From Sagittula sp048553715 (GTDB lineage: Bacteria; Pseudomonadota; Alphaproteobacteria; Rhodobacterales; Rhodobacteraceae), in the NCBI RefSeq assembly GCF_048553715.1, contig NZ_JBLZNC010000001.1, positions 1-64,000 on the forward strand: a stretch of 64,000 nucleotides of DNA, in the 5' to 3' direction. Each line of letters starts with the position of its first letter. Positions within the stretch are counted from its first letter, which is position 1. This document shows, piece after piece, positions 1 to 8,156 of this stretch. The notes beneath the pieces were generated by a model. It was not told the origin of the DNA. It did no database searches and saw only the letters and a program-made list of their open reading frames with translations. Made by a program: the position numbers and the translations under genes.

Positions 1-518
1 AAGCCCGCGAAAACGATGGAATGGATCGCCCCGATCCGCGCACAGGCCAGCATGGCATAGGCGGCCTCGGGGATCATGGGCAGGTAGATGATGACGCGGT
101 CGCCTTTGCCGACGCCCAGATCGGTCAGCACATTGGCCATGCGGCAGACGCTGCGGTGCAGATCGTTGTAGCTGATCGCGAGCGCGGGCTCCTGCGGATC
201 ATCGGGCTCCCAGAGGATGGCGGTCTGCTCGCCACGGGTGGCCAGATGGCGGTCGATACAATTGGCGGCCACGTTCAGCGTGCCGTCGCGAAACCATTCG
301 ATGCTCACCTGACCAAGGGTGAAATCGGTGTTCTTGATTTCGGTGGGCGCCTTGATCCAGTCCAGCCGCCCCGCCTGATCGCCCCAGAACCGAACCGGGT
401 CCGCGACCGAGGCCGCATACATCTCATCATACCGCGCCGCATCAACATGCGCCCCGGACACCAGCGTGCTTGATGGTGCGTGGGTGGTGGCCACATCGGG
501 TGTGGGTTGGTCTTTCAT
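1..518 (-). CDS. acs: Acetyl-CoA synthetase, N-terminal part (cut by window edge)
   Basis: The minus strand is open from an ATG at 518 to the window edge, giving about 172 residues. It would activate acetate to acetyl-CoA through acetyl-AMP. The visible part carries the acetyl-CoA synthetase N-terminal domain (around residues 28-85, with YDEMY and DPVRFW) and the start of the AMP-binding domain, including the GKGDRV and YLPMIPEAAYAMLACARIGAIH-type region typical of Acs. The catalytic lysine and the C-terminal domain lie outside the window. It is divergent from the dctPQM TRAP operon. Propionyl-CoA synthetase is a less likely alternative. Confidence 0.9.
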   Translation of the reverse strand, partial: MKDQPTPDVATTHAPSSTLVSGAHVDAARYDEMYAASVADPVRFWGDQAGRLDWIKAPTEIKNTDFTLGQVSIEWFRDGTLNVAANCIDRHLATRGEQTAILWEPDDPQEPALAISYNDLHRSVCRMANVLTDLGVGKGDRVIIYLPMIPEAAYAMLACARIGAIHSIVFAG

Positions 519-960
519 GGAATTTCCCCCTCCGGTTGCGCTGCCCTGCCTGTTCCTCCTCACAGGGCAGCGATGAGGGCACCATAATCAGAATCGAAAA
601 CAAATCCATAACTCTATTTTAAATAAGGGTTTTTCTGTAAAATGTTTTCATATGACAGGGATAATTCGTAAAGTTTTTTACGAACCAACCAAGATTGCCT
701 TATAAGCCAACCCTTTGCCCTCGGGCGCGACATCCATTGCGGCAAGTCTGTGTTCGACGGTGCGTGACGCAACGTCCTCTGTATATGAATGACAAAACGT
801 CGCACCGGCGCCCGTCTCCCGTTTGGCTGCGCTGCACCCTCTGCCAAAGTTGTGCCGTGTCACGGCAAATGGGTTGCGCCTTGGAAAGGTTTGACTAGGC
901 TTCCCTTAGGGAGCCGGGCGCCGTTGCGATGGCGCATCGACCTAATTAGGGAGGAATGAC
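519..960. promoter_or_regulatory. Divergent intergenic region between acs and dctP
   Basis: This 442-base gap holds the promoters of acs (leftward) and dctPQM (rightward). Its left half (about 590-690) is clearly AT-rich compared with the surroundings and carries an inverted repeat at 665-684. A strong ribosome-binding site (GGGAGGA) sits just before dctP at 949-955. Short open frames on both strands have no ribosome-binding sites or recognisable products and were not called. Confidence 0.6.
665..684. promoter_or_regulatory. Inverted repeat, possible operator
   Basis: TTCGTAA (665-671) and TTACGAA (678-684) form a perfect 7-base inverted repeat with a 6-base AT-rich spacer. It lies about 150 bases upstream of acs and 276 upstream of dctP. 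The regulator is unknown; an operator role is inferred only from symmetry and location. Confidence 0.3.
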
Positions 961-1974
961 ATGAACCTGATGACGAAACTCTGTGTCTCGGCGCTTGCAC
1001 TGAGCATTGCATCCGAAGCCGCCGCCACCGAATGGAACGTGTCGGTCTGGGGCAAACGCCGCGCCTTCACCGAGCATGTGCACAAACTGGCCGAACTTGT
1101 CGAGGAAAAGACCGACGGCGCGTTCACTATGAACATCAGCTACGGCGGCCTGTCGAAGAACCGTGAAAACCTCGACGGGATTTCAATTGGTGCCTTCGAG
1201 ATGGCGCAATTCTGCGCAGGCTATCACGCAGATAAAAACCGTGCGATCACCGTGCTGGAACTGCCGTTTATCGGTGTCTCCAACCTCGACGAGGAAGTGG
1301 CTGTCAGCCATGCCATCTATGACCACCCCGCCGTGGCCGAGGAGATGGCGCAGTGGAACGCCAAGATGCTGATGACCTCGCCCATGCCGCAGTACAATCT
1401 TGTTGGCACCGGAGAGGTGCGGGACGAGCTGGCAGAATTTGACGCCATGCGCGTGCGCGCCACCGGCGGTCTGGGCCGCGCGTTCGAGGCCGTGGGTGCG
1501 GTTCCCACCTCTGTGACGTCGTCGGAGGCGTTTCAGGCGATGGAATCCGGCGTTGTGGACACGGTGGCCTTTGCCCAGCACGCGCATCTGTCCTTTGGCA
1601 CGATCAATCAGGCCGATTGGTGGACCGCGAACCTCAACCCCGGCACCGTCAACTGCCCCATCGTGGTGAACATCGACGCCTACGAGTCGCTGTCTGATGA
1701 GGAACGCGAAGCGCTGGACAGCTCTGTTGATGAGGCGATTGACCATTACCTCGCCAACTATGGCGAGCTGCTGGAGCAGTGGGACAGCGTTCTCGAAGAA
1801 AAGGGTGTTGAGAAAGTCATGATCTCGGACGAGGAGCTGGCCAAGTTCAAGGAAGTCGCGGCTGAGCCGATCCATCAGGCGTGGATTGAGGAAATGACCG
1901 CCCAAGGTCTGCCGGGCCAAGAGCTGTATGATCTGGTGTTCTCGACCCTCGAAGAGACGCGCGCGTCCAACTAA
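961..1974 (+). CDS. TRAP transporter periplasmic substrate-binding protein (DctP family)
   Basis: This 337-residue protein has a Sec signal peptide (residues 1-22, ending in AAA before TEWNV) and the fold length usual for DctP-type binding proteins. It captures a solute in the periplasm for the DctQ/DctM pair encoded just downstream. The stretch MRVRATGGLGRAF (about residues 163-175) matches the family segment holding the carboxylate-binding arginine, here R166, so an organic acid is the likely ligand. The strong ribosome-binding site GGGAGGA precedes the ATG. A hairpin terminator follows the gene and may make it more abundant than the permeases. The ligand cannot be read from sequence; the divergent acs is suggestive only. 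Confidence 0.88.
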   Translation: MNLMTKLCVSALALSIASEAAATEWNVSVWGKRRAFTEHVHKLAELVEEKTDGAFTMNISYGGLSKNRENLDGISIGAFEMAQFCAGYHADKNRAITVLELPFIGVSNLDEEVAVSHAIYDHPAVAEEMAQWNAKMLMTSPMPQYNLVGTGEVRDELAEFDAMRVRATGGLGRAFEAVGAVPTSVTSSEAFQAMESGVVDTVAFAQHAHLSFGTINQADWWTANLNPGTVNCPIVVNIDAYESLSDEEREALDSSVDEAIDHYLANYGELLEQWDSVLEEKGVEKVMISDEELAKFKEVAAEPIHQAWIEEMTAQGLPGQELYDLVFSTLEETRASN

Positions 1975-1988
1975 GGCACGCGCCCCGG

Positions 1989-2016
1989 GCCCGGCATGGA
2001 TGTGCCGGGCCTTTTT
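1989..2016 (+). terminator. Hairpin between dctP and dctQ, likely attenuating terminator
   Basis: GCCCGGCA (1989-1996) pairs perfectly with TGCCGGGC (2003-2010) around a 6-base loop, followed by CTTTTTG. Because dctQM follow on the same strand with no obvious new promoter, partial read-through is the likely role, giving excess binding protein over permease. Confidence 0.7.
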
Positions 2017-2046
2017 GTCTGAAATTGACCTCGGGAAGGGGGGAGT

Positions 2047-2679
2047 ATGGCCGGAACGGCATCTGTTCTGGAGGACGACAGCCTGCTGTCGCGCCTCGAC
2101 CGTGGGCTTCTCAAAGTCGAGTGGACCATGGCGTTTGTGTCCGGATTGGGCGCCTTTGGCCTGATGGTGCTGGCGGTCTGGTCCGTGGGCGGGCGCAACC
2201 TGTTTAACGAACCTTTGCGCGGCTACGTCGACTGGATCGAGGCACTGATGCCGGTGATCGCCATCTTCGGCATCTCCTACGTGCAGCGACAGGGCGGCCA
2301 CATCCGTATGGATATTGTGGTCGGGGCCTTGGGCGGCCGCGTGCTGTGGCTGGTGGAGTTTCTGACCACGCTGGTCGTGCTGGTGATCCTGATCCTGCTG
2401 GTTTGGGGCACATGGGCGCACTTTGATCGCTCCTTCGATTTCGCAAAGCCGAACTGGAGCCGCGACAGCTCGATCGATATCGGTTTGCCGATCTGGCCCG
2501 CCAAGCTGGTGGTGCCGGTGGCTTTTTCGGTGGTGTCGCTGCGGTTGGTGCTGCAGCTGTGGGGCTTTGGCCGGGCCTTTGTGGCCGGCGCGGAACGCCC
2601 CGTGGCGGTGCCGCTTGTGCAATCGGCGGCAGAGCAAGCCGCTGCTGAAGCAGACCAGATGCAAGGACATGACGCATGA
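2047..2679 (+). CDS. TRAP transporter small permease (DctQ family)
   Basis: The 210-residue membrane protein has four hydrophobic segments (about residues 28-50, 63-78, 100-122 and 150-175), the topology of DctQ subunits, which join the binding protein to the large permease. The motif IFGISYVQRQGGHIRMD, with an arginine after the second segment, is typical of the family. A ribosome-binding site (GGAAGGGGGGAG) precedes the ATG. Its TGA overlaps the ATG of the next gene (ATGA), indicating translational coupling. The soluble C-terminal tail is rich in alanine, glutamate and glutamine. Confidence 0.88.
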   Translation: MAGTASVLEDDSLLSRLDRGLLKVEWTMAFVSGLGAFGLMVLAVWSVGGRNLFNEPLRGYVDWIEALMPVIAIFGISYVQRQGGHIRMDIVVGALGGRVLWLVEFLTTLVVLVILILLVWGTWAHFDRSFDFAKPNWSRDSSIDIGLPIWPAKLVVPVAFSVVSLRLVLQLWGFGRAFVAGAERPVAVPLVQSAAEQAAAEADQMQGHDA

Positions 2680-4076
2680 GCTCTATCGATATTGGACTGT
2701 GGGTCACGGGCGGCATGCTGGTGATGGTCGTGCTGGGCATGCGCGTGGCCTTTGCGGCGGCTACGGCGGGTCTGGTTGGCTTGATTTGGATCTTCTGGGC
2801 GAAAAAGGGCATGGCCCCGGACCAGTTCATGTGGGCGCTGACCGTCGCGGTGAAAACCGCCGGTCAGGTGCCGCACGGCAAAGTGGCAAGCCAGTCGCTA
2901 AGTCTGATCCCGACCTTCATCCTGATCGGCTATCTGGCCTATTACGCGGGTCTGACCAAGGCACTGTTCGAGGCGGCGAAACGTTGGATCGCGTGGGTGC
3001 CCGGCGGCTTGGCCGTGTCCACAGTCTTTGCCACGGCGGGGTTTGCGGCGGTGTCTGGCGCCAGTGTCGCGACGGCGGCGGTCTTTGCCCGTATTGCCAT
3101 CCCGGAGATGCTGAAGATCGGTTATGACAAACGGTTTGCCGCAGGTGTTGTGGCGGCGGGCGGAACGCTGGCCTCGCTGATCCCGCCCTCTGCGATCCTT
3201 GTGATCTATGCGATCATCGTCGAGCAGGACGTGGGCAAGCTGTTGTTGGCGGGCTTCCTGCCGGGGGTCTTTTCGGCTTTTGTCTACGGCGCATTGATCA
3301 TCGGCATGGCACTGATGATCCCGAACTTCGGCCCGCCGGTGCGCGGCTTTACGTGGAAAGAACGCTTTGTCAGCCTGCCGCCGGCGCTGCCCATTGTGGC
3401 GGTGGTCGTGATCATCATCTGCTTTGTCTATAACCCCTTTGGCGGCGACGCTTGGGGCACCCCGACCGAGGGCGGGGCCATCGGTGCCTTTATCGTGTTC
3501 CTGATGGCGCTGTACCAAGGCATGCGCGGCCGCGAGCTGATGGCCGCGCTGGTGGAAACCGCCAAACTGTCGATCATGATCTTTACCATCATCTGGGGGG
3601 TGTTGATCTACGTGCGCTTTCTGGGCTTTGCGGATCTGCCGGGCGCGTTCTCTGACTGGATCACCTCGCTCGACTTCCCGCCGATGTTGATCCTTGTGTG
3701 CATTCTGCTGGCCTATGCGGTGCTGGGCATGTTCATGGATGCCATCGGGATGCTGCTGCTGACCTTGCCTGTGGTCTACCCTGCGGTCATGGCGCTGAAC
3801 GGGGGGGAGACTGTCACTGCCGCCGAAAGCGCCTTTGGCATGAATGGCACGATGTGTGCGATCTGGTTCGGCATTCTTGTGGTCAAGATGGCCGAATTCT
3901 GTCTGATCACACCGCCCATCGGGTTGAACTGCTTTGTGGTCGCCGGTGTCCGCCCTGAGCTGTCGGTGCAGGATGTGTTCCGCGGCGTGACGCCGTTCTT
4001 TATCGCGGACGCGGTGACCATTGCCTTGCTGGTGGCCTTTCCGTCCATTGTCTTGTGGCTGCCGTCACTGGCCTAG
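2676..4076 (+). CDS. TRAP transporter large permease (DctM family)
   Basis: This 466-residue, very hydrophobic protein is the transport subunit of the tripartite system and uses an ion gradient to move the bound solute inward. It shows about 12 hydrophobic segments and the family sequence AGGTLASLIPPSAILVIYA-like around residues 165-185, plus a C-terminal GMNGTMCAIWFGILVVKMAE/ITPPIGLN region. It overlaps dctQ by four bases and is followed by a strong hairpin terminator, so the transcription unit ends here. Confidence 0.9.
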   Translation: MSSIDIGLWVTGGMLVMVVLGMRVAFAAATAGLVGLIWIFWAKKGMAPDQFMWALTVAVKTAGQVPHGKVASQSLSLIPTFILIGYLAYYAGLTKALFEAAKRWIAWVPGGLAVSTVFATAGFAAVSGASVATAAVFARIAIPEMLKIGYDKRFAAGVVAAGGTLASLIPPSAILVIYAIIVEQDVGKLLLAGFLPGVFSAFVYGALIIGMALMIPNFGPPVRGFTWKERFVSLPPALPIVAVVVIIICFVYNPFGGDAWGTPTEGGAIGAFIVFLMALYQGMRGRELMAALVETAKLSIMIFTIIWGVLIYVRFLGFADLPGAFSDWITSLDFPPMLILVCILLAYAVLGMFMDAIGMLLLTLPVVYPAVMALNGGETVTAAESAFGMNGTMCAIWFGILVVKMAEFCLITPPIGLNCFVVAGVRPELSVQDVFRGVTPFFIADAVTIALLVAFPSIVLWLPSLA

Positions 4077-4101
4077 ACACTTTGGATTAGCAAGAAGTTG
4101 A

Positions 4102-4135
4102 CCCGCCGCTGCCCCCTCAGCGGCGGGATTTTCTT
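4102..4135 (+). terminator. Terminator of dctPQM
   Basis: CCCGCCGCTG (4102-4111) pairs perfectly with CAGCGGCGGG (4118-4127) around CCCCCT, followed by ATTTTCTT. It lies 25 bases after the dctM stop. Confidence 0.75.
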
Positions 4136-4230
4136 CGGCAGGTCTCGCGGGCGTCACTGCGCTGTTACGTGGCTCTGTCAAATGCTGTTTCGGGAATTGC
4201 GGAAATAAGCTCTTTCCAGAATCATGTAAT

Positions 4231-4252
4231 TCCAATATTCCGGAAATATGGA
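4231..4252. promoter_or_regulatory. Near-palindromic ArsR operator overlapping the arsRC start codon
   Basis: A 22-base dyad centred on TTCCGGAA (4238-4245), with outer arms TCCA and TGGA, spans the ATG at 4248. Only a few inner positions break the symmetry. ArsR/SmtB repressors bind AT-rich dyads at or near their own promoters, so autorepression is the likely role. Because the start codon lies inside it and no classical ribosome-binding site is visible, transcription may begin very close to the gene. Confidence 0.55.
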
Positions 4253-5081
4253 AAAAGAGCTTGAGCAACTAAACGCATTGGCCCACCCCCGGCGTCTGTC
4301 GGTGTTCCGGCTGTTGATGCGGCGCTATCCCGAACAGGTCCCCGCCGGTGATCTGGCACAGGCGCTTGGCCTGCCGGCGTCCTCGTTGTCGGCGGCGCTG
4401 TCGCAATTGCGTCACGCAGGGCTGGTGGCGCAGACGCGACAGGGCACGTCGCTGCGCTATGCGGCGGATCTGGGCGGGGCAGGGCGTTTGACCGACTATC
4501 TTGTTGCGGATTGCCTGCGCGGGCGGCGCGATCCCACGGCCATGTCTGACGAAAGGACAACTGCCATGTCTGACACGCGGAAATTCAACGTTCTCTTTAT
4601 CTGCTCGGGAAACTCGGCGCGGTCGATCTTTTCCGAATGTATTTTACGCGACTGGGCGCAGGACCGGTTTGCCGTCTATTCGGCGGGCACGCGGCCCAGC
4701 TCTGCGCTGAACCCATTTGCGGTGGAACTGCTGGAGGCGAAAGGCCATGACACCTCTGGTCTGCGGGCCAAACATGTGTCCGAGTTTCAGACCGAAGATG
4801 CGCCGCAGATGGATTTTGTCTTTACCGTATGCGACGCCGCCGCCAACGAGGAATGCCCACCCTGGCCCGGCCAGCCGATCACCGGCCATTGGGGGCAACC
4901 CGATCCGGTCAAGGCAGAAGGCACCGATGCTCAAAAGCGTCTGGCCTTCCAGCAGGCCTATGGCGGGTTGAAAAACCGCATCAAGGCTTTTGCCGCCCTC
5001 CCGTTCGACACGCTGGACCGCACGTCTTTGCAGGCCCGCGTGGATGACATTGCACTGACAGCCGAGAAAGAGACCACATGA
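4248..5081 (+). CDS. ArsR regulator-ArsC arsenate reductase fusion
   Basis: The 277-residue protein joins an N-terminal ArsR/SmtB winged helix (about 1-90) to a low-molecular-weight phosphatase-type arsenate reductase (about 112-270). The reductase has the P-loop C119-x5-R125, the DP pair near residue 219 and two further cysteines, C195 and C203, placed like the thiol relay of thioredoxin-coupled ArsC. It would reduce arsenate to arsenite and repress the operon. The ArsR half has only one cysteine (C89, near the linker), so the arsenic-sensing site is not a classical CxC. An internal ATG at 4566 with AAGGA upstream could also yield free ArsC. It overlaps the next gene by ATGA. Confidence 0.85.
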   Translation: MEKELEQLNALAHPRRLSVFRLLMRRYPEQVPAGDLAQALGLPASSLSAALSQLRHAGLVAQTRQGTSLRYAADLGGAGRLTDYLVADCLRGRRDPTAMSDERTTAMSDTRKFNVLFICSGNSARSIFSECILRDWAQDRFAVYSAGTRPSSALNPFAVELLEAKGHDTSGLRAKHVSEFQTEDAPQMDFVFTVCDAAANEECPPWPGQPITGHWGQPDPVKAEGTDAQKRLAFQQAYGGLKNRIKAFAALPFDTLDRTSLQARVDDIALTAEKETT

Positions 5082-6076
5082 CAACCTACGCACTCAACGG
5101 CCTTGGCCGGATGGGAAAACTTGCCCTGCGGCCCTTGTTGGAGGCCGGTGTCGACGTCGCTTGGATCAACGACGCGGTCGGCGATCCGGCCATGCACGCG
5201 CATCTGCTGGAATTCGACACGGTGCACGGGCGGTGGGACGCGGCTTTTGACCACGATGAGGGCAGCCTGACGATCAACGGCACGCGCCTGCCGGTCTATG
5301 GCGAACGTACGCTGGACAAGCTGCCGCTCGACGGTGTGGATGTGGTGATCGACTGCACCGGCTATTTCAAAACCGCCGAGCGCATCCAGCCCTATTTCGA
5401 CGCGGGCGTGAAAAAGGTGGTGGTCTCTGCTCCGGTCAAGGATGGACGCACGGCGAATATCGTCATGGGTGTGAACCATGACACCTATGACCCCGAACAG
5501 CATGACATTGTGACGGCGGCCTCTTGCACGACGAACTGTCTTGCGCCGGTGGTCAAGGTCATCCACGAGGGGCTGGGGATCAAGCACGGCTCCATGACCA
5601 CGATCCACGATGTGACCAACACGCAGACCATCGTGGACCGCCCGGCCAAGGATCTGCGCCGCGCGCGGTCTGCCCTGAATTCGCTGATCCCGACGTCGAC
5701 CGGTTCTGCCACGGCCATCACGCTGATCTACCCCGAGCTCAAGGGGCGGCTGAACGGCCATGCGGTGCGGGTGCCCTTGTTGAATGCCTCTCTGACGGAC
5801 TGCGTGTTCGAGGTCGCCCGCGAGACCACCGTTGAAGAGGTCAACGCGCTGTTCAAGGCGGCCGCCGAAGGGCCGCTGCAGGGCATTCTGGGCTATGAGA
5901 CGCGGCCGCTGGTGTCGTGTGATTACGTTAACGACAACCGCTCCAGCATTGTGGATGCGCCCTCGACCATGGTTGTGAATGGCACGCAGGTAAAGATCTA
6001 CGCGTGGTACGACAACGAATGGGGCTATGCGATGCGTCTGGCGGATGTGGCGCAGATGGTGGGCGCGCGCCTGTAA
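5078..6076 (+). CDS. ArsJ-associated glyceraldehyde-3-phosphate dehydrogenase
   Basis: The 332-residue protein is a full-length GAPDH with the N-terminal NAD-binding motif (NGLGRMGK, residues 7-14) and catalytic SCTTNC (C150). In arsJ operons this enzyme uses arsenate in place of phosphate to form unstable 1-arseno-3-phosphoglycerate, which ArsJ exports; this is established for the family and inferred here from the neighbouring arsJ. The NGLGRMGK variant differs from the NGFGRIGR of glycolytic GAPDH, which fits the specialised clade. Translation is coupled to the ArsR-ArsC gene by a four-base overlap. Confidence 0.9.
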   Translation: MTTYALNGLGRMGKLALRPLLEAGVDVAWINDAVGDPAMHAHLLEFDTVHGRWDAAFDHDEGSLTINGTRLPVYGERTLDKLPLDGVDVVIDCTGYFKTAERIQPYFDAGVKKVVVSAPVKDGRTANIVMGVNHDTYDPEQHDIVTAASCTTNCLAPVVKVIHEGLGIKHGSMTTIHDVTNTQTIVDRPAKDLRRARSALNSLIPTSTGSATAITLIYPELKGRLNGHAVRVPLLNASLTDCVFEVARETTVEEVNALFKAAAEGPLQGILGYETRPLVSCDYVNDNRSSIVDAPSTMVVNGTQVKIYAWYDNEWGYAMRLADVAQMVGARL

Positions 6077-6180
6077 GCGTGGCCGCATAGGTTCGACCAA
6101 CGGGGTGCCCGGCGCGGCGCCCTAACCCAACAGGGGCCGCAGGGGTGGCGCCTGATTTCCGATAACGGGATTTATTCACG

Positions 6181-7452
6181 ATGACGACAGAAGCCGACGC
6201 ACGCCCCTTGGCGGCCTATATGGCGGTGACCGCCGCATACTGGGCATTTATGTTGACCGACGGGGCGCTGCGCATGCTGGTGCTGCTGCATTTCCACACG
6301 CTGGGGTTCAGCCCGGTCCAACTGGCCTATCTGTTTATCCTGTATGAAATCGCGGGCGTGATCACCAACCTGTCGGCGGGCTGGATTGCCGCGCGCTTTG
6401 GTCTGACGTCAACGCTGTATGCCGGTTTGGGTCTGCAGGTCGTGGCGCTGATCGCCTTGGCCCAGCTTGACCCGTCCTGGGGTTTGGGGGCCTCGGTGGT
6501 CTTTGTGATGCTGGTGCAGGGGCTGTCCGGCGTGGCCAAGGATCTGTCGAAGATGTCGGCCAAATCTGCGGTCAAACTGCTCGCCCCCTCTGCGCAGGGC
6601 GGATTGTTCAAATGGGTGGCTGTGCTGACAGGGTCAAAGAACGCGGTCAAGGGATTGGGCTTTTTGCTGGGTGCTGCGCTGCTGGCGTTGGCCGGGTTTC
6701 AGGCGTCGATCTGGGGCATGGCTGCGATCCTGACCGCGATCCTTGTCGCTGTGGCGTTGCGCATGCCCTCGGGGCTGCCCACGGGCAAAAAGGGCGTGAA
6801 ATTCGCTTCGGTCTTTTCGACAGACAGCAATGTGAACTGGCTCTCGGCGGCGCGTGTGTTCTTGTTCGGCGCGCGCGACGTGTGGTTTGTGGTGGGCATT
6901 CCGGTCTACTTCTACGCCGTGCTGTCGGACGGGTCGGAGGCGGGCAATCGCGTGGCCTTTTTCACCATCGGCAGCTTCATGGCGGTCTGGACGATCCTTT
7001 ACGGTGCGGTGCAGGCCTACGCGCCCAAAGCCTTGCGCGCCGCCACCCGTCCCGAGGCCGAGATCGTTGCAAGCGCGCGCCACTGGGCGCTGGCGCTGGT
7101 GCCTGTCCCGATCATCCTGTCGCTGCTGGTGGCAATCGCCGGGGCGCCCGCCCCATGGCTGACCGCCACGGTGATCGCGGGGCTTTTGGTCTTTGGCGCG
7201 CTCTTTGCGGTCAACTCATCCCTGCACAGCTATCTCATCCTTGCCTTTTCCAAGGGCGAGCGGGTCACGATGGATGTGGGGTTCTACTACATGGCCAATG
7301 CGGCGGGCCGTCTGTTGGGCACGCTGCTGTCGGGGCTCAGCTATCAGTTGGGCGGCTTGCCCGCCTGTCTGGCGGTGGCCGCGATCATGGTTCTGCTGGC
7401 GGCTGTGGGCGCTGCGCGTCTGCGGCCCGAGCCTGCCTCCGTTGCGGTCTGA
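6181..7452 (+). CDS. arsJ: ArsJ organo-arsenical efflux MFS transporter
   Basis: This 423-residue major facilitator protein has about 11-12 hydrophobic segments. Its N-terminal region (RPLAAYMAVTAAYWAFMLTDGALRML) and the internal KDLSKMSAKSAVK and GSKNAVKG segments are characteristic of ArsJ. It expels 1-arseno-3-phosphoglycerate, which then breaks down to arsenate outside. It follows the GAPDH by 104 bases on the same strand. The ribosome-binding site is weak. The gene converges on a GntR regulator with only four bases between the stops. No ArsB or Acr3 arsenite pump is present in the window to serve the reductase half of this operon. Confidence 0.9.
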   Translation: MTTEADARPLAAYMAVTAAYWAFMLTDGALRMLVLLHFHTLGFSPVQLAYLFILYEIAGVITNLSAGWIAARFGLTSTLYAGLGLQVVALIALAQLDPSWGLGASVVFVMLVQGLSGVAKDLSKMSAKSAVKLLAPSAQGGLFKWVAVLTGSKNAVKGLGFLLGAALLALAGFQASIWGMAAILTAILVAVALRMPSGLPTGKKGVKFASVFSTDSNVNWLSAARVFLFGARDVWFVVGIPVYFYAVLSDGSEAGNRVAFFTIGSFMAVWTILYGAVQAYAPKALRAATRPEAEIVASARHWALALVPVPIILSLLVAIAGAPAPWLTATVIAGLLVFGALFAVNSSLHSYLILAFSKGERVTMDVGFYYMANAAGRLLGTLLSGLSYQLGGLPACLAVAAIMVLLAAVGAARLRPEPASVAV

Positions 7453-7456
7453 CGGA

Positions 7457-8140
7457 TCACGCAGGGTCGAAATACTCGGGGTGATCGGCGCGCGCCTTGT
7501 CCAGCGCATTCAGGATGTCGTTGAGGTGCGCGCGCAACCGCGATTGTGCCGTGGTCAGATCGCCCGCAATCAGGGCCTCGGCCAGCGCGACATGTTCTGC
7601 CTGCGCCTGATGCTGGCGGGCAGAGGACAGAGTCAGCAGGCGCACGCGGTCCATATGGGCCTTTTGTTCGGTGATCAGATCCCATGCGTGGCCGTGGCCT
7701 GCAATCTCTGCAATTTCGCGGTGGAACGCCTCGTCAAGCTGGTAGAAGGCGGTCGGGTCTGCCGCCTCTTGCTGCGCGGACAACAGAGCGCGCAGCCGGT
7801 CTGCCCCTGACGGGTCCATCCGCTGCGCCGCCGCCTGCAGGCATTCGCATTCAATCGCCACACGTACAAACAGCGCGTTGCGGATCGCAGTGGGCGAGAT
7901 CGGCGTGATCAGCGTGGCGCGTTGTGGGCGGATCGCCAGAAACCCGAGGTTCGACAGGCGAAAGAACGCATCGCGCACCGGCTGGCGGGACACATCCAGT
8001 TGCTGGGCCACCTCTGCCTCGGAGACACGCGTACCGGGCGGCAACTGCAGCGAGATCACCGCTTGATACAGCGTGTCGAACACCATGTCGGTGGCGGATT
8101 TGGGGGTGCCGAGACGGGGCAGAGGTGTCGAGGTCATCAT
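7457..8140 (-). CDS. GntR family regulator, FadR subgroup (uronate catabolism)
   Basis: From the ATG pair at 8140/8137 the protein has about 227 residues: an N-terminal GntR winged helix (about 15-80, with PPGTRVSEAEVAQQLDVSRQPVRDA-type sequence) and a C-terminal FCD ligand domain, rich in helices with D, H and R metal/ligand residues. It is divergent from uxaC and therefore probably represses the uronate operon until a sugar-acid intermediate binds. A longer frame from 8176 was set aside because it would cover the likely operator in the divergent gap and has no ribosome-binding site. Confidence 0.85.
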   Translation of the reverse strand: MMTSTPLPRLGTPKSATDMVFDTLYQAVISLQLPPGTRVSEAEVAQQLDVSRQPVRDAFFRLSNLGFLAIRPQRATLITPISPTAIRNALFVRVAIECECLQAAAQRMDPSGADRLRALLSAQQEAADPTAFYQLDEAFHREIAEIAGHGHAWDLITEQKAHMDRVRLLTLSSARQHQAQAEHVALAEALIAGDLTTAQSRLRAHLNDILNALDKARADHPEYFDPA

Positions 8141-8156
8141 AAGGCCGCTGCATTGA

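Noticed and set aside
695..898. Small open frames on both strands in the acs-dctP gap
   Set aside because: No ribosome-binding sites, no family similarity and composition like the promoter region.
1183..2670. A 495-codon open frame on the minus strand across dctP and dctQ
   Set aside because: His/Gln/Arg-rich antisense shadow of clear TRAP genes.
6085..6110. GGTTCGA-like sequence suggesting a tRNA T-arm after the GAPDH gene
   Set aside because: No matching acceptor, D or anticodon stems could be drawn around it.
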